Shown in pieces: positions 1 through 8,601 of a stretch of DNA of 33,577 bases (positions are counted from its first letter, which is position 1; each line of letters begins with the position of its first letter). Source of the DNA: JBBRXJ01 sp038248505 (GTDB lineage Bacteria > Bacteroidota > Bacteroidia > Bacteroidales > JBBRXJ01); assembly GCA_038248505.1 (NCBI GenBank), contig JBBRXJ010000037.1, positions 1-33,577 of the forward strand. The letters are read 5' to 3'. The position numbers and the translations under genes are program-made. The notes beneath the pieces were generated by a model. The model worked only from the letters and a program-made list of their open reading frames with translations, was not told the DNA's origin and made no database searches.

Positions 1-162
1 CTCTCATGGGGGAAAGGGGGTAATATCATTATAAGTCATTATAAAACTGCGTTTTAACCAAAATATAGCCAAAAAAACGCTATCCGGCATTACAAAAAAA
101 TTAAGTTGCTAATCTCGTTTTTATTTGCGATTTTTGGGACACAACTGATTTTTTAATTTTCT
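1..162. other. Leader region before pepD, no gene seen
   Basis: No coding region is visible. An 8-nt direct repeat CATTATAA occurs at 27-34 and 37-44. The stretch just before the pepD start is AT-rich, but I see no clear TAnnTTTG box with a matching -33 element. Confidence 0.4.
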
Positions 163-1602
163 ATGAAAAACCTACAACCCTCCATCTTATGGAAGCATTT
201 CTTTATGATTTGCAGCATTCCACATGTATCTAAAAAAGAACAAATACTCTCTATGGCTATTCAGACTTTTGCGAAAGAGCATGGTGTTGAATGTTGTTTT
301 GATTCAGTAGGTAATATCATTATGCGTAAACCTGCAAGTAAAGGAATGGAGAAACGCAAGACTGTTGTTTTACAAGCACATATAGACATGGTTCCTCAGA
401 AAAACTCAGACAGTCCTCATAATTTCGATACAGATCCTATTGTGCCTCGTATAGAGGGTGAGTGGCTAAAGGCAACTGGCACTACATTAGGTGCCGATAA
501 TGGTATTGGGGTTGCCGCTATTCTTGCTATTCTTGAAGCTAAAGATATTGCACATGGTCCTATTGAAGCACTGTTAACTATTGATGAAGAAACTGGCTTG
601 ACAGGAGCAAATGGATTAGAATCTGACGTATTGAAAGGCTCAGTTCTATTAAATCTGGATACTGAAGAAATGAGTGAACTCTGCATTGGTTGTGCTGGTG
701 GGATAAACGTTACAGGAAGCAAAAAAAATGTTCCTGCAAAAGTTCCAATAGATGCAAAATCATATAAAATAAGTATACGCGGATTGCTAGGCGGTCATTC
801 AGGCTCAGATATTCATTTAGGAAGAGGCAACTCAAATAAAATAATGGCTCGCTTACTATGGCCTCTCTGTCGAGAACATGATGTATTGATTTCAACATTC
901 AATGGCGGAAATCTCCGGAATGCTTTGCCTCGTGAAGCTTTTGTAAGCCTCGTGTTGCCAAATAAAAGCTCCGATTTCTTTATGAATGAAATTCGTTCTT
1001 TTGAGACAATAATAAAAAATGAAATAGGGAAAATAGAACCAGATTTTCATATTCAGCTTGAAGAGTGTGAAATGCCAACAAACGTTCTTGATAAAGATAC
1101 ATGTCAGGATTTATTGAACGTGATATATGCGCTACCGCACGGTGTTATTCGCAAGATTCAAGATATGCCCTCGGTAGTTGAGACATCAAATAATTTGGGG
1201 ATAGTAAAGACAACGAGCGATAGTATTGAAATACATAATTTGGCACGTAGCTCTCAAGATACAGCCAAAGAAGCTATACGTAATCGTATTACAGCTGTAT
1301 TTGATTTAGCAGGTTACCAAACTCGCTACAGCGGATCGTATCCGGGTTGGCAGCCAAATTTTAATTCGCAATTAGTTAAAACGATGCAACAAACACATAA
1401 AAAATTATTCAATAAAGATGCTGTGGTTCGTGTTGTACATGCTGGCTTAGAATGTGGTATTATTGGCTCTAAGTACCCAAATATGGAAATGATTTCGTTT
1501 GGTCCAACCATTGCACACCCTCATTCTCCCGACGAAAAGGTGCATATCCAAAGTGTTTTAGAGTTTTGGGAGTATTTAGTTGCCGCCTTGAAAGAAATTT
1601 AA
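163..1602 (+). CDS. pepD: Aminoacyl-histidine dipeptidase PepD (M20 metallopeptidase)
   Basis: This is a cytoplasmic zinc dipeptidase of the PepD/beta-Ala-His dipeptidase branch of family M20, which cleaves Xaa-His and other dipeptides. The metal and catalytic residues of the family are visible. They are H73 and D75 in the LQAHIDMV motif, D112 in the GADNGIG motif, the E142-E143 pair in TIDEETGL, D166 in LNLDTEE, and the C-terminal histidine H454 in AHPHSPDE. The insertion between about residues 190 and 400 corresponds to the lid/dimerisation domain, with GLLGGHSGSDIH inside it. At 479 residues the length is normal for PepD (about 480-490). There is no signal peptide. It is monocistronic and converges on nnr. 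The ATG at 163 is the first methionine in frame and fits the family N-terminus. Confidence 0.95.
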   Translation: MKNLQPSILWKHFFMICSIPHVSKKEQILSMAIQTFAKEHGVECCFDSVGNIIMRKPASKGMEKRKTVVLQAHIDMVPQKNSDSPHNFDTDPIVPRIEGEWLKATGTTLGADNGIGVAAILAILEAKDIAHGPIEALLTIDEETGLTGANGLESDVLKGSVLLNLDTEEMSELCIGCAGGINVTGSKKNVPAKVPIDAKSYKISIRGLLGGHSGSDIHLGRGNSNKIMARLLWPLCREHDVLISTFNGGNLRNALPREAFVSLVLPNKSSDFFMNEIRSFETIIKNEIGKIEPDFHIQLEECEMPTNVLDKDTCQDLLNVIYALPHGVIRKIQDMPSVVETSNNLGIVKTTSDSIEIHNLARSSQDTAKEAIRNRITAVFDLAGYQTRYSGSYPGWQPNFNSQLVKTMQQTHKKLFNKDAVVRVVHAGLECGIIGSKYPNMEMISFGPTIAHPHSPDEKVHIQSVLEFWEYLVAALKEI

Positions 1603-1678
1603 TTTTTAAAGGGAGTTTGATAATTCTAATGAATCATATTGGTAGTGACACAAAGTTGATAGTTTGACAGGTGATTTT

Positions 1679-3202
1679 TTATTTTATTAAACGAATATGT
1701 TTAAATGCTTCTCCAAGGTGATCCGTGATATCTGAAGCTATCATTGAATCCTGGCCTATTTTCTGAGCAGCAAAATCACCCGCCAACCCGTGTAAATATA
1801 CACCCAATATTGCTGCATGTTTTGGTTCGTATGCTTGACTTAGTAAAGAAAGAATGATACCGGTAAGAACATCGCCACTACCAGCTGTTGCCATACCAGA
1901 GTTGCCGGTACTATTAAAATGGCATGAACCATCAGGGCATGCAATAAGGGTGTATGCACCTTTTAGTACAATGATAATATTGTATTCTGATGCCATACTA
2001 CGCGATAATTGCATGCGCTCAAAACCATTTTTTGTTTTGCCTGCCAAACGTTCGAATTCTTTTGGGTGAGGCGTTAATATGCATTGCGGTGGAATTTTTT
2101 TTAGCCATTCTTTGTTCTCAGCTAAAATATTAATAGCATCTGCATCAATGATCATGGGCTTTTTGCAGCTTATTAGCTCACTTAATGCCTTTTGTGTGTT
2201 TTTTGAAGTGCCAATACCAGGCCCAACTCCAATAGCATCATATCGTGATGTGTCGGGCGTTACAGTGAATTCTATGTCTGATGCATCTAAACTAGTCATT
2301 AGCTCTGGTGTTGATTCCATTAATAGGCTATGGCATGTAAATGGGATATGTGTTGTTAGCAAACCTACGCCACTGCGCATACAGCTTCGTGATGATAGAA
2401 TAGCTGCGCCAATTTTTTCGATACTCCCAGCAACAAGTAAGGCATGACCATAGGTCCCCTTATGGCTAAATTGATCGCGTTTATGAATGATTGGGAGAAT
2501 ATCTTTTTCTTGTGTGAAAAAATATTGCGTATCTGTTTCGTTAATACACTCTTTATTTATGCCAATCTTTAATAGATGCCATACCCCGATATATTTTTCG
2601 TTCTCGGCAAAAAGAAATGCCAGCTTGGGAAATTCAAACGATAAACAATGTGTAGCTCGTATGGTATGATCTGTATTGTTGTTTTCATTATCCTCACCCT
2701 CACCCATAAGTCCTGATGGAATATCAATGGAGATAACTTGCGCTCCAGATGCATTGATATGCCTAACAAGCTCTGCCGCTAAACCTTCTAAGGGTCTATT
2801 CAAACCTGAGCCAAAGAGTCCATCAATAATAATTTGATTTGAATTTATTTTAGGGAAATCTCCAGTAACTGAAATCTCCTTGATACTTAACATTGCTTCC
2901 TCTATTAAGCGCTTTCGGTTTTGATTACAATCGTCAGAGTATTTTAGTCCATTTTTAAGAAGTGCAAGTTGCACATTTGTAAACCCTCTACTAAGCAGGA
3001 TACGAGCTAAAGCCATGGCATCACCGCCATTATTCCCGGGTCCAGCAAAAACCAGAAAGGGAGTATTTGCATCATAGCGTTCTATTATCCAGTGAGCAAT
3101 GGATTCAGAAGCGCGCTCCATCAAATCAATTGATTTAATAGGCTCATGCTTAATTGTGTAAGCATCTAGCTCCTTAATGCGCCTTGTTTCAAATACTTTC
3201 AT
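1679..3202 (-). CDS. nnr: Bifunctional NAD(P)H-hydrate repair enzyme Nnr (epimerase/dehydratase)
   Basis: This cytoplasmic metabolite-repair enzyme reverses hydration of NADH/NADPH. The N-terminal YjeF_N domain epimerises R- and S-NAD(P)HX, and the C-terminal carbohydrate-kinase-like domain dehydrates the S form with ADP. The epimerase half (about 1-215) shows FAGPGNNGGDA (52-62), IDGLFGSGLNRPL with D128, and SIDIPSGL. The dehydratase half (about 235-507) shows KGTYGHALLVAGS, GVGPGIGT, LTPHPKEFERL and NSTGNSGMATAGSGDVLTG with the catalytic-type D444. At 507 residues it has the usual length of the fused bacterial protein. A TAAATTTG box lies 15 nt before the ATG. The gene converges on pepD with a gap of about 75 nt. 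Confidence 0.95.
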   Translation of the reverse strand: MKVFETRRIKELDAYTIKHEPIKSIDLMERASESIAHWIIERYDANTPFLVFAGPGNNGGDAMALARILLSRGFTNVQLALLKNGLKYSDDCNQNRKRLIEEAMLSIKEISVTGDFPKINSNQIIIDGLFGSGLNRPLEGLAAELVRHINASGAQVISIDIPSGLMGEGEDNENNNTDHTIRATHCLSFEFPKLAFLFAENEKYIGVWHLLKIGINKECINETDTQYFFTQEKDILPIIHKRDQFSHKGTYGHALLVAGSIEKIGAAILSSRSCMRSGVGLLTTHIPFTCHSLLMESTPELMTSLDASDIEFTVTPDTSRYDAIGVGPGIGTSKNTQKALSELISCKKPMIIDADAINILAENKEWLKKIPPQCILTPHPKEFERLAGKTKNGFERMQLSRSMASEYNIIIVLKGAYTLIACPDGSCHFNSTGNSGMATAGSGDVLTGIILSLLSQAYEPKHAAILGVYLHGLAGDFAAQKIGQDSMIASDITDHLGEAFKHIRLIK

Positions 3203-3216
3203 GAACTCCCTTTATG

Positions 3217-3224
3217 CAAATTTA
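3217..3224 (-). promoter_or_regulatory. Possible -7 box of the nnr promoter
   Basis: On the minus strand this reads TAAATTTG, matching the Bacteroidota -7 consensus TAnnTTTG, 15 nt upstream of the nnr ATG. I see no good TTTG element 19 nt further upstream, so this is a partial promoter call and implies a very short leader. Confidence 0.4.
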
Positions 3225-3260
3225 CTAAATTTTGTTATATAATGGAGATTGAGATGAGAA

Positions 3261-3307
3261 ATCACTCGTCACTAATCAAACACGCCTCGGCGGATCACTC
3301 GTTACTA
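3261..3307. repeat. 14-nt imperfect direct repeats flanking a GC-rich palindrome
   Basis: ATCACTCGTCACTA (3261-3274) recurs as ATCACTCGTTACTA (3294-3307), 13 of 14 identical and offset by 33 nt. Between them lies CGCCTCGGCG (3283-3292), an inverted repeat with a 2-nt loop. The same CGCC-TC-GGCG core occurs twice in the gene-free region at 8333-8368. The element lies between nnr and the TPR gene, which are divergent. Confidence 0.6.
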
Positions 3308-3374
3308 TTTCTCGACTTACTAACAATTGCCTGTTAATTAAAAAACAATCAATAAGAGAGTTCATCATCTTATT

Positions 3375-6300
3375 ATGTTTATTTTTAGCAAAAAAAAACA
3401 AGGGTACATGTTTGGCTTCAAACAATTCAGTTTCATATTTTTACTTCTTATTAGCTCGTTCGTTGCTTATACGCAGCAAACTCTTGTGAGCTTATCGCCT
3501 ACTGCCGAATTTGATAAAGCACGTGCATTGTTTGAGAGTGAGAAGTATGTTCCCGCCCAGCATCATTTTTCCAATGTTATTAATCAATTGAAGGATAGGC
3601 CCTGCGATTTGCGTGTAGAGGCTGAATATTACCATGCGGTTTGTGCTGTAAATCTATTTAATGTTGATGCTGAGTACCTCGTATCTAAATTTATTGAACA
3701 AAATCCAGGTAGTCTTTTAGTGAATCATGCCTATTTTGAAATGGGGCGTGCAAAATATAGAAATGAGAAATTTCAGAATGCCGTTGAGTGGCTATCTAAA
3801 GTTGATCGTTACTATTTAAATACTGAGGAATCTGCCGAATGGTCTTTAAAAATGGGACATTCGCTTTTTATGCGCAAAAAATATAATGAAGCCAGAGTCT
3901 ATCTTTTTGAGATACTTAATCAAGATACAAAGCATGCTATTCCCGCTATATATTACTATTCTCATATTGCATACGATCAGAAGAACTATCAAACTTCATT
4001 AAATGGTTTTATGAGGATTAAAGAGGATGAGACATTTAAGACGCTAGTACCTTATTATATAACGCATATTTATTATTTCCAGAAGAAGTTTGATGATATT
4101 ATTCAATATGCGCCTCCATTGCTGGATAGTATGGTTGAAAAGAGAAAACCAGAAGTGGCACGCATCATAGGCGAAGCGTTTTATGAGAAATTGATGTATG
4201 ATACCGCCCTCTACTATTTTGATATTTTCATGAAAGGCAGCAAGAATCTTACTGCAGCTGATAAGTATCGTTTGGCCTATGCAAATTATAGAATGAAACG
4301 ATACGATGTTGCTGCTGGTTTTTTTGAAGATATTGCGAATGATACCACAGCATTAAGTCAAAATGCATTGGTGCATTTGGGCGATTGTTATATTAAGCTG
4401 AATCAAAAAGACAAAGCTCGTTTAGCATTTGGTAGTGCTTCACGCTTAGATGCCGATCCTGTTTTGAGAAGAGATGCACACTTGAATTATGCATTGGTGA
4501 CTTTTGAACTCTCGTATTCCCCCTTTAATGATGCTATTGAGTCACTAAGTAGTTTTGTTAAGCTTTATCCAGCATCAGATAAAACCGATGTTGCATATAA
4601 ATATTTAGTGTTGGCATATACAAATACACGAAATTATAAGGATGCGCTCGCTTCTATTGAAAATGTAAAAGAACGTAATGAGGATTTGGCTGAAGCATAT
4701 CAACGTATTACCTATTATAGAGCGCTTGAGTTTTATACTGATGGAGACATGGTTGAAGCGCTGACATTGCTTAATAAATCGATAAATGCTGGTAATTATA
4801 ATAAGACAATTAAACCCTTGGCGTATTTTTGGAAGGCTGAAATATTAAACAGGCAGACCAATTATGATGAGGCCATTATAAATTACAATCAGTTTTTTGG
4901 AAGTGCTGGTGTACTCGATCGAGTTGAGTATCCAGATGCAGTGTATGGTATAGCCTATGCAACTTTTAATAAGAAGCTATATACCGAATCTGTGGTGTGG
5001 TTCCGAAAATTTATTGACTATAAAGTGGCTAGTGCAAAGAAAAAAGCGGATGCCTTTAATCGTATTGGTGATTGTTATTATGTGAAAACAGATTATGTTT
5101 CAGCGCTTGATTTTTATGATCGCTCAATCAAGCTTGCTGCTTTTGAACCCGATTATGCAACTTTTCAGAAAGCCTTTACGCTTGGCGTTCAAAACAAACA
5201 CATGAGTAAAATAGAAACATTACGCACTCTTTTATCAATATATCCTATTTCAGAATACTGTGATGATGCTTGTTTTGAGTTAGGCGATAGTTGGCTTGAT
5301 TTAGGCAATAACGATTCTGCCGTTGCTCGTTATAAGATGACTGTAATTGATTATCCTCAGAGTTTCTATGTTCCACAAGCTTTGGTGCAATTAGGATTGA
5401 TAAATTACAACCAGGAAAAGTTAAAAGAAGCACTTTCGTACTACACACAAGTACTCGATAATTATAAAGGCAGTGACGAAGAACGCAGTGCTGTTGGTGG
5501 AATTAAAAATATCTACCTGGCAATGAATGATGCTGACGGATATGTGAGTTTTATGAAGAATTTAAATCGTGAGGTTAGTGTGAGTATCGATGAACGCGAT
5601 TCAATGACCTATTTTGCAGCTCAGAATGTGTATATGAAAGGCAAATTTGATCAGGCCGTTTCAATGTTTGATGATTATCTTCAAGCGTATCCGCAAGGTG
5701 CGTTTAAAGTAAATGCACGATATTATAAAGGCGATTGTTTAAATAGAACAGGTAAACAAGCTGAAGCTGCTAGTGATTTTAATGGAGTACTTGCGGATGA
5801 TAAGAGTATGTTTACTGAAGAAGCTTTGCTAAATTCAGCTCGTTATTCATACAAGCAAAAAGATTATGCGAAGGCGCTTGAATATTATATACGATTAGAG
5901 AATGAAAGTGAACTAAAAACAAATATCACAGAAGCCATTCACCAACAGATGAGATGCTATGTTCAGCTCAAGCAAACGGATAGTATATTAAGACTTGCTG
6001 TTCGTTTACTTAATGAAGAGAAAATTACTACCGAGATGAAACGCGAAGCGCATTTTAATATAGCTGCTGCGTGGTATGAGAAGAATGATATGGAAAAAGC
6101 GCTTAGCGAATATATTCTTGTTTCACACGAAGTAAGAAGTGTAGAAGGTGCTGAGAGTAAATTTAGAGTGGCCGAAATATTTCTGAAGCAAGCTAAAATA
6201 AAAAAGTGTAAAAAGGAAGTCTATGATTTTATTGAATTAAATTCTTCACATCGTTATTGGTTAGCTAAAGCATTTATCGTTTTAGCCGATGCCTTTGTTG

Positions 6301-6467
6301 CTGAGAAGGACGATTTTCAAGCCATTCACACTTTACGAAGCGTAATGGAGAATTATGAAGACAAGACGGATGGAATACTTGAAGAGGCTTCTGCAAAAGA
6401 AAAAGAATTACTTGCTAAAGAGGAAAATAAAAATTTGATTTCAACATCGACTGATAAAAAAGAATGA
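3375..6467 (+). CDS. Large secreted TPR-repeat protein
   Basis: This is an exported protein of about 1030 residues made almost wholly of tetratricopeptide-like helical repeats. Many copies of the pattern A..Y...L.....Y..A...F are visible from about residue 45 to the C-terminus, for example around QKKFDDI, KRYDVAAGFFEDI, NYDEAIINYNQFF and QKDYAKALEYYIRL. Such repeats are protein-interaction scaffolds. An N-terminal signal peptide ends at about VAYTQQ. The ATG at 3408 (MFGFKQFSF..) would give a more compact signal peptide than the one at 3375 and is a real alternative start. The stop codon overlaps the next gene's start by 4 nt (ATGA), so the two are probably translated together and work as a pair at the cell envelope. 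The precise role is unknown to me. Confidence 0.85.
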   Translation: MFIFSKKKQGYMFGFKQFSFIFLLLISSFVAYTQQTLVSLSPTAEFDKARALFESEKYVPAQHHFSNVINQLKDRPCDLRVEAEYYHAVCAVNLFNVDAEYLVSKFIEQNPGSLLVNHAYFEMGRAKYRNEKFQNAVEWLSKVDRYYLNTEESAEWSLKMGHSLFMRKKYNEARVYLFEILNQDTKHAIPAIYYYSHIAYDQKNYQTSLNGFMRIKEDETFKTLVPYYITHIYYFQKKFDDIIQYAPPLLDSMVEKRKPEVARIIGEAFYEKLMYDTALYYFDIFMKGSKNLTAADKYRLAYANYRMKRYDVAAGFFEDIANDTTALSQNALVHLGDCYIKLNQKDKARLAFGSASRLDADPVLRRDAHLNYALVTFELSYSPFNDAIESLSSFVKLYPASDKTDVAYKYLVLAYTNTRNYKDALASIENVKERNEDLAEAYQRITYYRALEFYTDGDMVEALTLLNKSINAGNYNKTIKPLAYFWKAEILNRQTNYDEAIINYNQFFGSAGVLDRVEYPDAVYGIAYATFNKKLYTESVVWFRKFIDYKVASAKKKADAFNRIGDCYYVKTDYVSALDFYDRSIKLAAFEPDYATFQKAFTLGVQNKHMSKIETLRTLLSIYPISEYCDDACFELGDSWLDLGNNDSAVARYKMTVIDYPQSFYVPQALVQLGLINYNQEKLKEALSYYTQVLDNYKGSDEERSAVGGIKNIYLAMNDADGYVSFMKNLNREVSVSIDERDSMTYFAAQNVYMKGKFDQAVSMFDDYLQAYPQGAFKVNARYYKGDCLNRTGKQAEAASDFNGVLADDKSMFTEEALLNSARYSYKQKDYAKALEYYIRLENESELKTNITEAIHQQMRCYVQLKQTDSILRLAVRLLNEEKITTEMKREAHFNIAAAWYEKNDMEKALSEYILVSHEVRSVEGAESKFRVAEIFLKQAKIKKCKKEVYDFIELNSSHRYWLAKAFIVLADAFVAEKDDFQAIHTLRSVMENYEDKTDGILEEASAKEKELLAKEENKNLISTSTDKKE

Positions 6468-8113
6468 AGAGACTAATTTATATAGCATTTCTTTTACTTG
6501 TTTCTATTTCTCTACTAAAGGCTCAGGAAGAGATAAAAAAAGATGTGTATGTTGTGAAACCATACAATCCCTCGGTTTCAGATGCAAGTAAAATAAATGA
6601 CTTGCCTCATATGGATGATACTATTATACAAAGACCAAAAGTAAATTACTTTGTTGTGCCTTATGAGATGCGAACAAATTATATGGTGCGTCCAATACCT
6701 GCTGCTAAAATGATGGGTGTACCTGTTTCAAAAATATATGGAAATTATGTGCGTGTGGGTATGGGAAATTATATTACCCCTATGGCTGAGGTTTATGTTA
6801 CTAGCCTTCGTTCAAAAGATCTAGAATGGGGGGTGCATGCTTTTCATCAATCATCGGCAGGCAAGGTAACACTTGCCAACCAGAGCAAAGCCTATGCGGG
6901 TTATATGGAAAATAAATTAGACGTTTTTGGAAAGAAGATTTTTAAAACATCGGAGTTAACAGGTTCTCTTGCCTATGATAATAATAATGTTCATCAATAC
7001 GGATACAATACCGCACTTATTGATACCATTCTTGATAAGAAATTAAATAGATTGGAATATAATAATGTGGGCTTGGCTGTCAGATATCGTAGTATTATTT
7101 TTAAGGATTCAACAAAACTTGATTATGATGCAAAGACTGGTGTCGATTACTTCACCGATAGATATAATAATACCGAAGCGGATTTAATAGTTGCAGCTCT
7201 TTTTAATAAATATTATAAAGGAAATAAGCTTGCAATTGATATCGGTTATAGAAGACTTATCCCTGATGTGGATAGTTTATCAAATGGTATTTTTCATATT
7301 CGCCCTTATGTGAGTCGTATTAGTCGTAAATGGAAACTGTATGCTGGTATTGATGTGACTTCGGAAAGTATGAACGGCAGTAGTCGCTTACATACTTATC
7401 CTATTGCTTATGTTGAGAAGAATGTTTTGAATTGGTATGTGCGCCCATATATGGGTGTAAAAGGAAACTGGAAAGCGAATAATTATGCAGCTATTGCACG
7501 TGAGAATCCATATGTAATGCATGGTTTGCATGTTAAATCAAGTGATGAGTTAATCTGTATGTTTGGGGGTTTTAAGGGTAATTATAGCCCACGTATTACG
7601 TATGATTTTGGCTATTATTATTCGGTGATTGATGGTATGTATTTCTTCGTTAATGATTCGGTAGGGTATTTAGAGAATGCATTTAATGTGGTCTATGACG
7701 ATGTTGAATACTCAAATATTAGAGGCGAAATGTCCTACAAGGCAACCGAAGATTTAAGCTTTTATTTGAATGGTAATATTCATAAATACACTATGGTGAA
7801 AGAAAGCCGCACTTGGAATAAGCCATTGTATGATGTAAGCTTTACAACACATTATAATTTACGAAATAAAATTGTTCTTGATTTATCATTAATGGCCATT
7901 GGTAAACGCTATGTTAAATCATATCTTCCTGGGGAAACTGAAATTCTGTTAAATGATATTTTTGATGCAAGCTTAAAAGTTGAATATAAATACTCGAAAG
8001 TACTCTCAGCATTTTTACATTTAAATAACATGTCGGCTTCTCGTTACTGCTATTGGAGCCAATATCCCTCACAACGTTTTAATTTTATGTTGGGTGTAAG
8101 TTATGCACTCTAG
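6464..8113 (+). CDS. Outer-membrane beta-barrel protein, partner of the TPR protein
   Basis: This 549-residue protein has a clear signal peptide (MKRLIYIAFLLLVSISLLKAQ) followed by a short periplasmic segment with YVVKPYNPSVSDASKIND. The remainder is a long stretch of alternating polar and aromatic residues rich in Tyr, Asn and Gly (about 90-549), which fits a transmembrane beta-barrel. The protein ends in VSYAL, close to a typical barrel C-terminus. It overlaps the upstream TPR gene by 4 nt. Proteins with a similar N-terminal segment are often labelled TonB-dependent receptor-like in Bacteroidota, but I see no clear plug domain or TonB box and do not assign a substrate. A strong 28-nt palindrome lies 67 nt downstream. 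Confidence 0.8.
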   Translation: MKRLIYIAFLLLVSISLLKAQEEIKKDVYVVKPYNPSVSDASKINDLPHMDDTIIQRPKVNYFVVPYEMRTNYMVRPIPAAKMMGVPVSKIYGNYVRVGMGNYITPMAEVYVTSLRSKDLEWGVHAFHQSSAGKVTLANQSKAYAGYMENKLDVFGKKIFKTSELTGSLAYDNNNVHQYGYNTALIDTILDKKLNRLEYNNVGLAVRYRSIIFKDSTKLDYDAKTGVDYFTDRYNNTEADLIVAALFNKYYKGNKLAIDIGYRRLIPDVDSLSNGIFHIRPYVSRISRKWKLYAGIDVTSESMNGSSRLHTYPIAYVEKNVLNWYVRPYMGVKGNWKANNYAAIARENPYVMHGLHVKSSDELICMFGGFKGNYSPRITYDFGYYYSVIDGMYFFVNDSVGYLENAFNVVYDDVEYSNIRGEMSYKATEDLSFYLNGNIHKYTMVKESRTWNKPLYDVSFTTHYNLRNKIVLDLSLMAIGKRYVKSYLPGETEILLNDIFDASLKVEYKYSKVLSAFLHLNNMSASRYCYWSQYPSQRFNFMLGVSYAL

Positions 8114-8180
8114 TTTTATCTTAGAATTATTGCCTTATTCCATATTCTAATTTCCTTAATTTGATATTAAAAAGGTATTA

Positions 8181-8208
8181 GGTTTTCGATTATGCATAAT
8201 CGAAAACC
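8181..8208. terminator. Perfect 28-nt palindrome, possible terminator or cruciform
   Basis: The left half GGTTTTCGATTATG is followed directly by its exact reverse complement CATAATCGAAAACC. As RNA this gives a 12-bp stem with a TGCA loop. It lies 67 nt after the stop of the barrel gene, where a terminator would be expected, but no U-run follows it on either strand. Confidence 0.5.
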
Positions 8209-8278
8209 AAATAGATATTTACTGATTTTTAATGAAATCAAATCACTTATGTATTGATGAAAGCAGGACGCTGAGGCA

Positions 8279-8368
8279 TTCGCCGCGGCGAAGTAGTGCG
8301 CGGAAATAAAGGCTTTACAAAATCGGGGTTTCTCCGCCTCGGCGGATGCATTTCTTCGCCTCGGCGAA
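8279..8368. repeat. Cluster of GC-rich palindromes of the TTCGCC-NN-GGCGAA family
   Basis: There are three perfect inverted repeats: TTCGCCGCGGCGAA (8279-8292), TCCGCCTCGGCGGA (8333-8346) and TTCGCCTCGGCGAA (8355-8368). They stand out against the AT-rich background and share a core with the palindrome at 3283-3292. They resemble REP-like intergenic elements. No transposase is nearby. Confidence 0.7.
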
Positions 8369-8377
8369 AAACACAAT

Positions 8378-8393
8378 GTGGCACCTCAGCCAC
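8378..8393. repeat. Short hairpin GTGGC-6-GCCAC
   Basis: A 5-bp perfect stem with a 6-nt loop follows directly after the GC-rich palindrome cluster. It may be the last unit of the same element. Confidence 0.45.
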
Positions 8394-8500
8394 CTGCTTT
8401 GGTATTTTAGTATGAAATTTGTCTTTGGTGTATCATTATGCAGAGTCAATTTGGTTTAATCCATACTCTTAATACAAAATTATGATAGTAGGATATTGCT

Positions 8501-8514
8501 TCTGCCGCCGCAGA
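8501..8514. repeat. Inverted repeat TCTGC-CGCC-GCAGA
   Basis: A GC-rich hairpin with a 5-bp stem and 4-nt loop lies about 90 nt before the end of the convergent lipoprotein gene. It is part of the same palindrome-rich spacer but has a different stem sequence. Confidence 0.4.
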
Positions 8515-8601
8515 TTTGCAATCGATAGTATATTAAAAGTTTTATAATATATGCTCAATTTTAACCCGATTATATTGCATTGTATATTGCCTAAATTGGG
8601 T

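Larger units (their letters stand above)
8114..8601. other. Gene-free region between convergent genes, rich in palindromes
   Basis: No credible gene is present. The one open frame here (8167-8376, minus) reads through GC-rich palindromes and has no family resemblance. The region holds a perfect 28-nt palindrome (8181-8208), several GC-rich inverted repeats of one family (8279-8368), a GTGGC/GCCAC hairpin (8378-8393) and an inverted repeat TCTGC-CGCC-GCAGA (8501-8514). Confidence 0.7.

Noticed and set aside
8167..8376. 69-residue minus-strand open frame in the spacer
   Set aside because: It is built from the GC-rich palindromes, has no signal, fold or family resemblance and no start signal.
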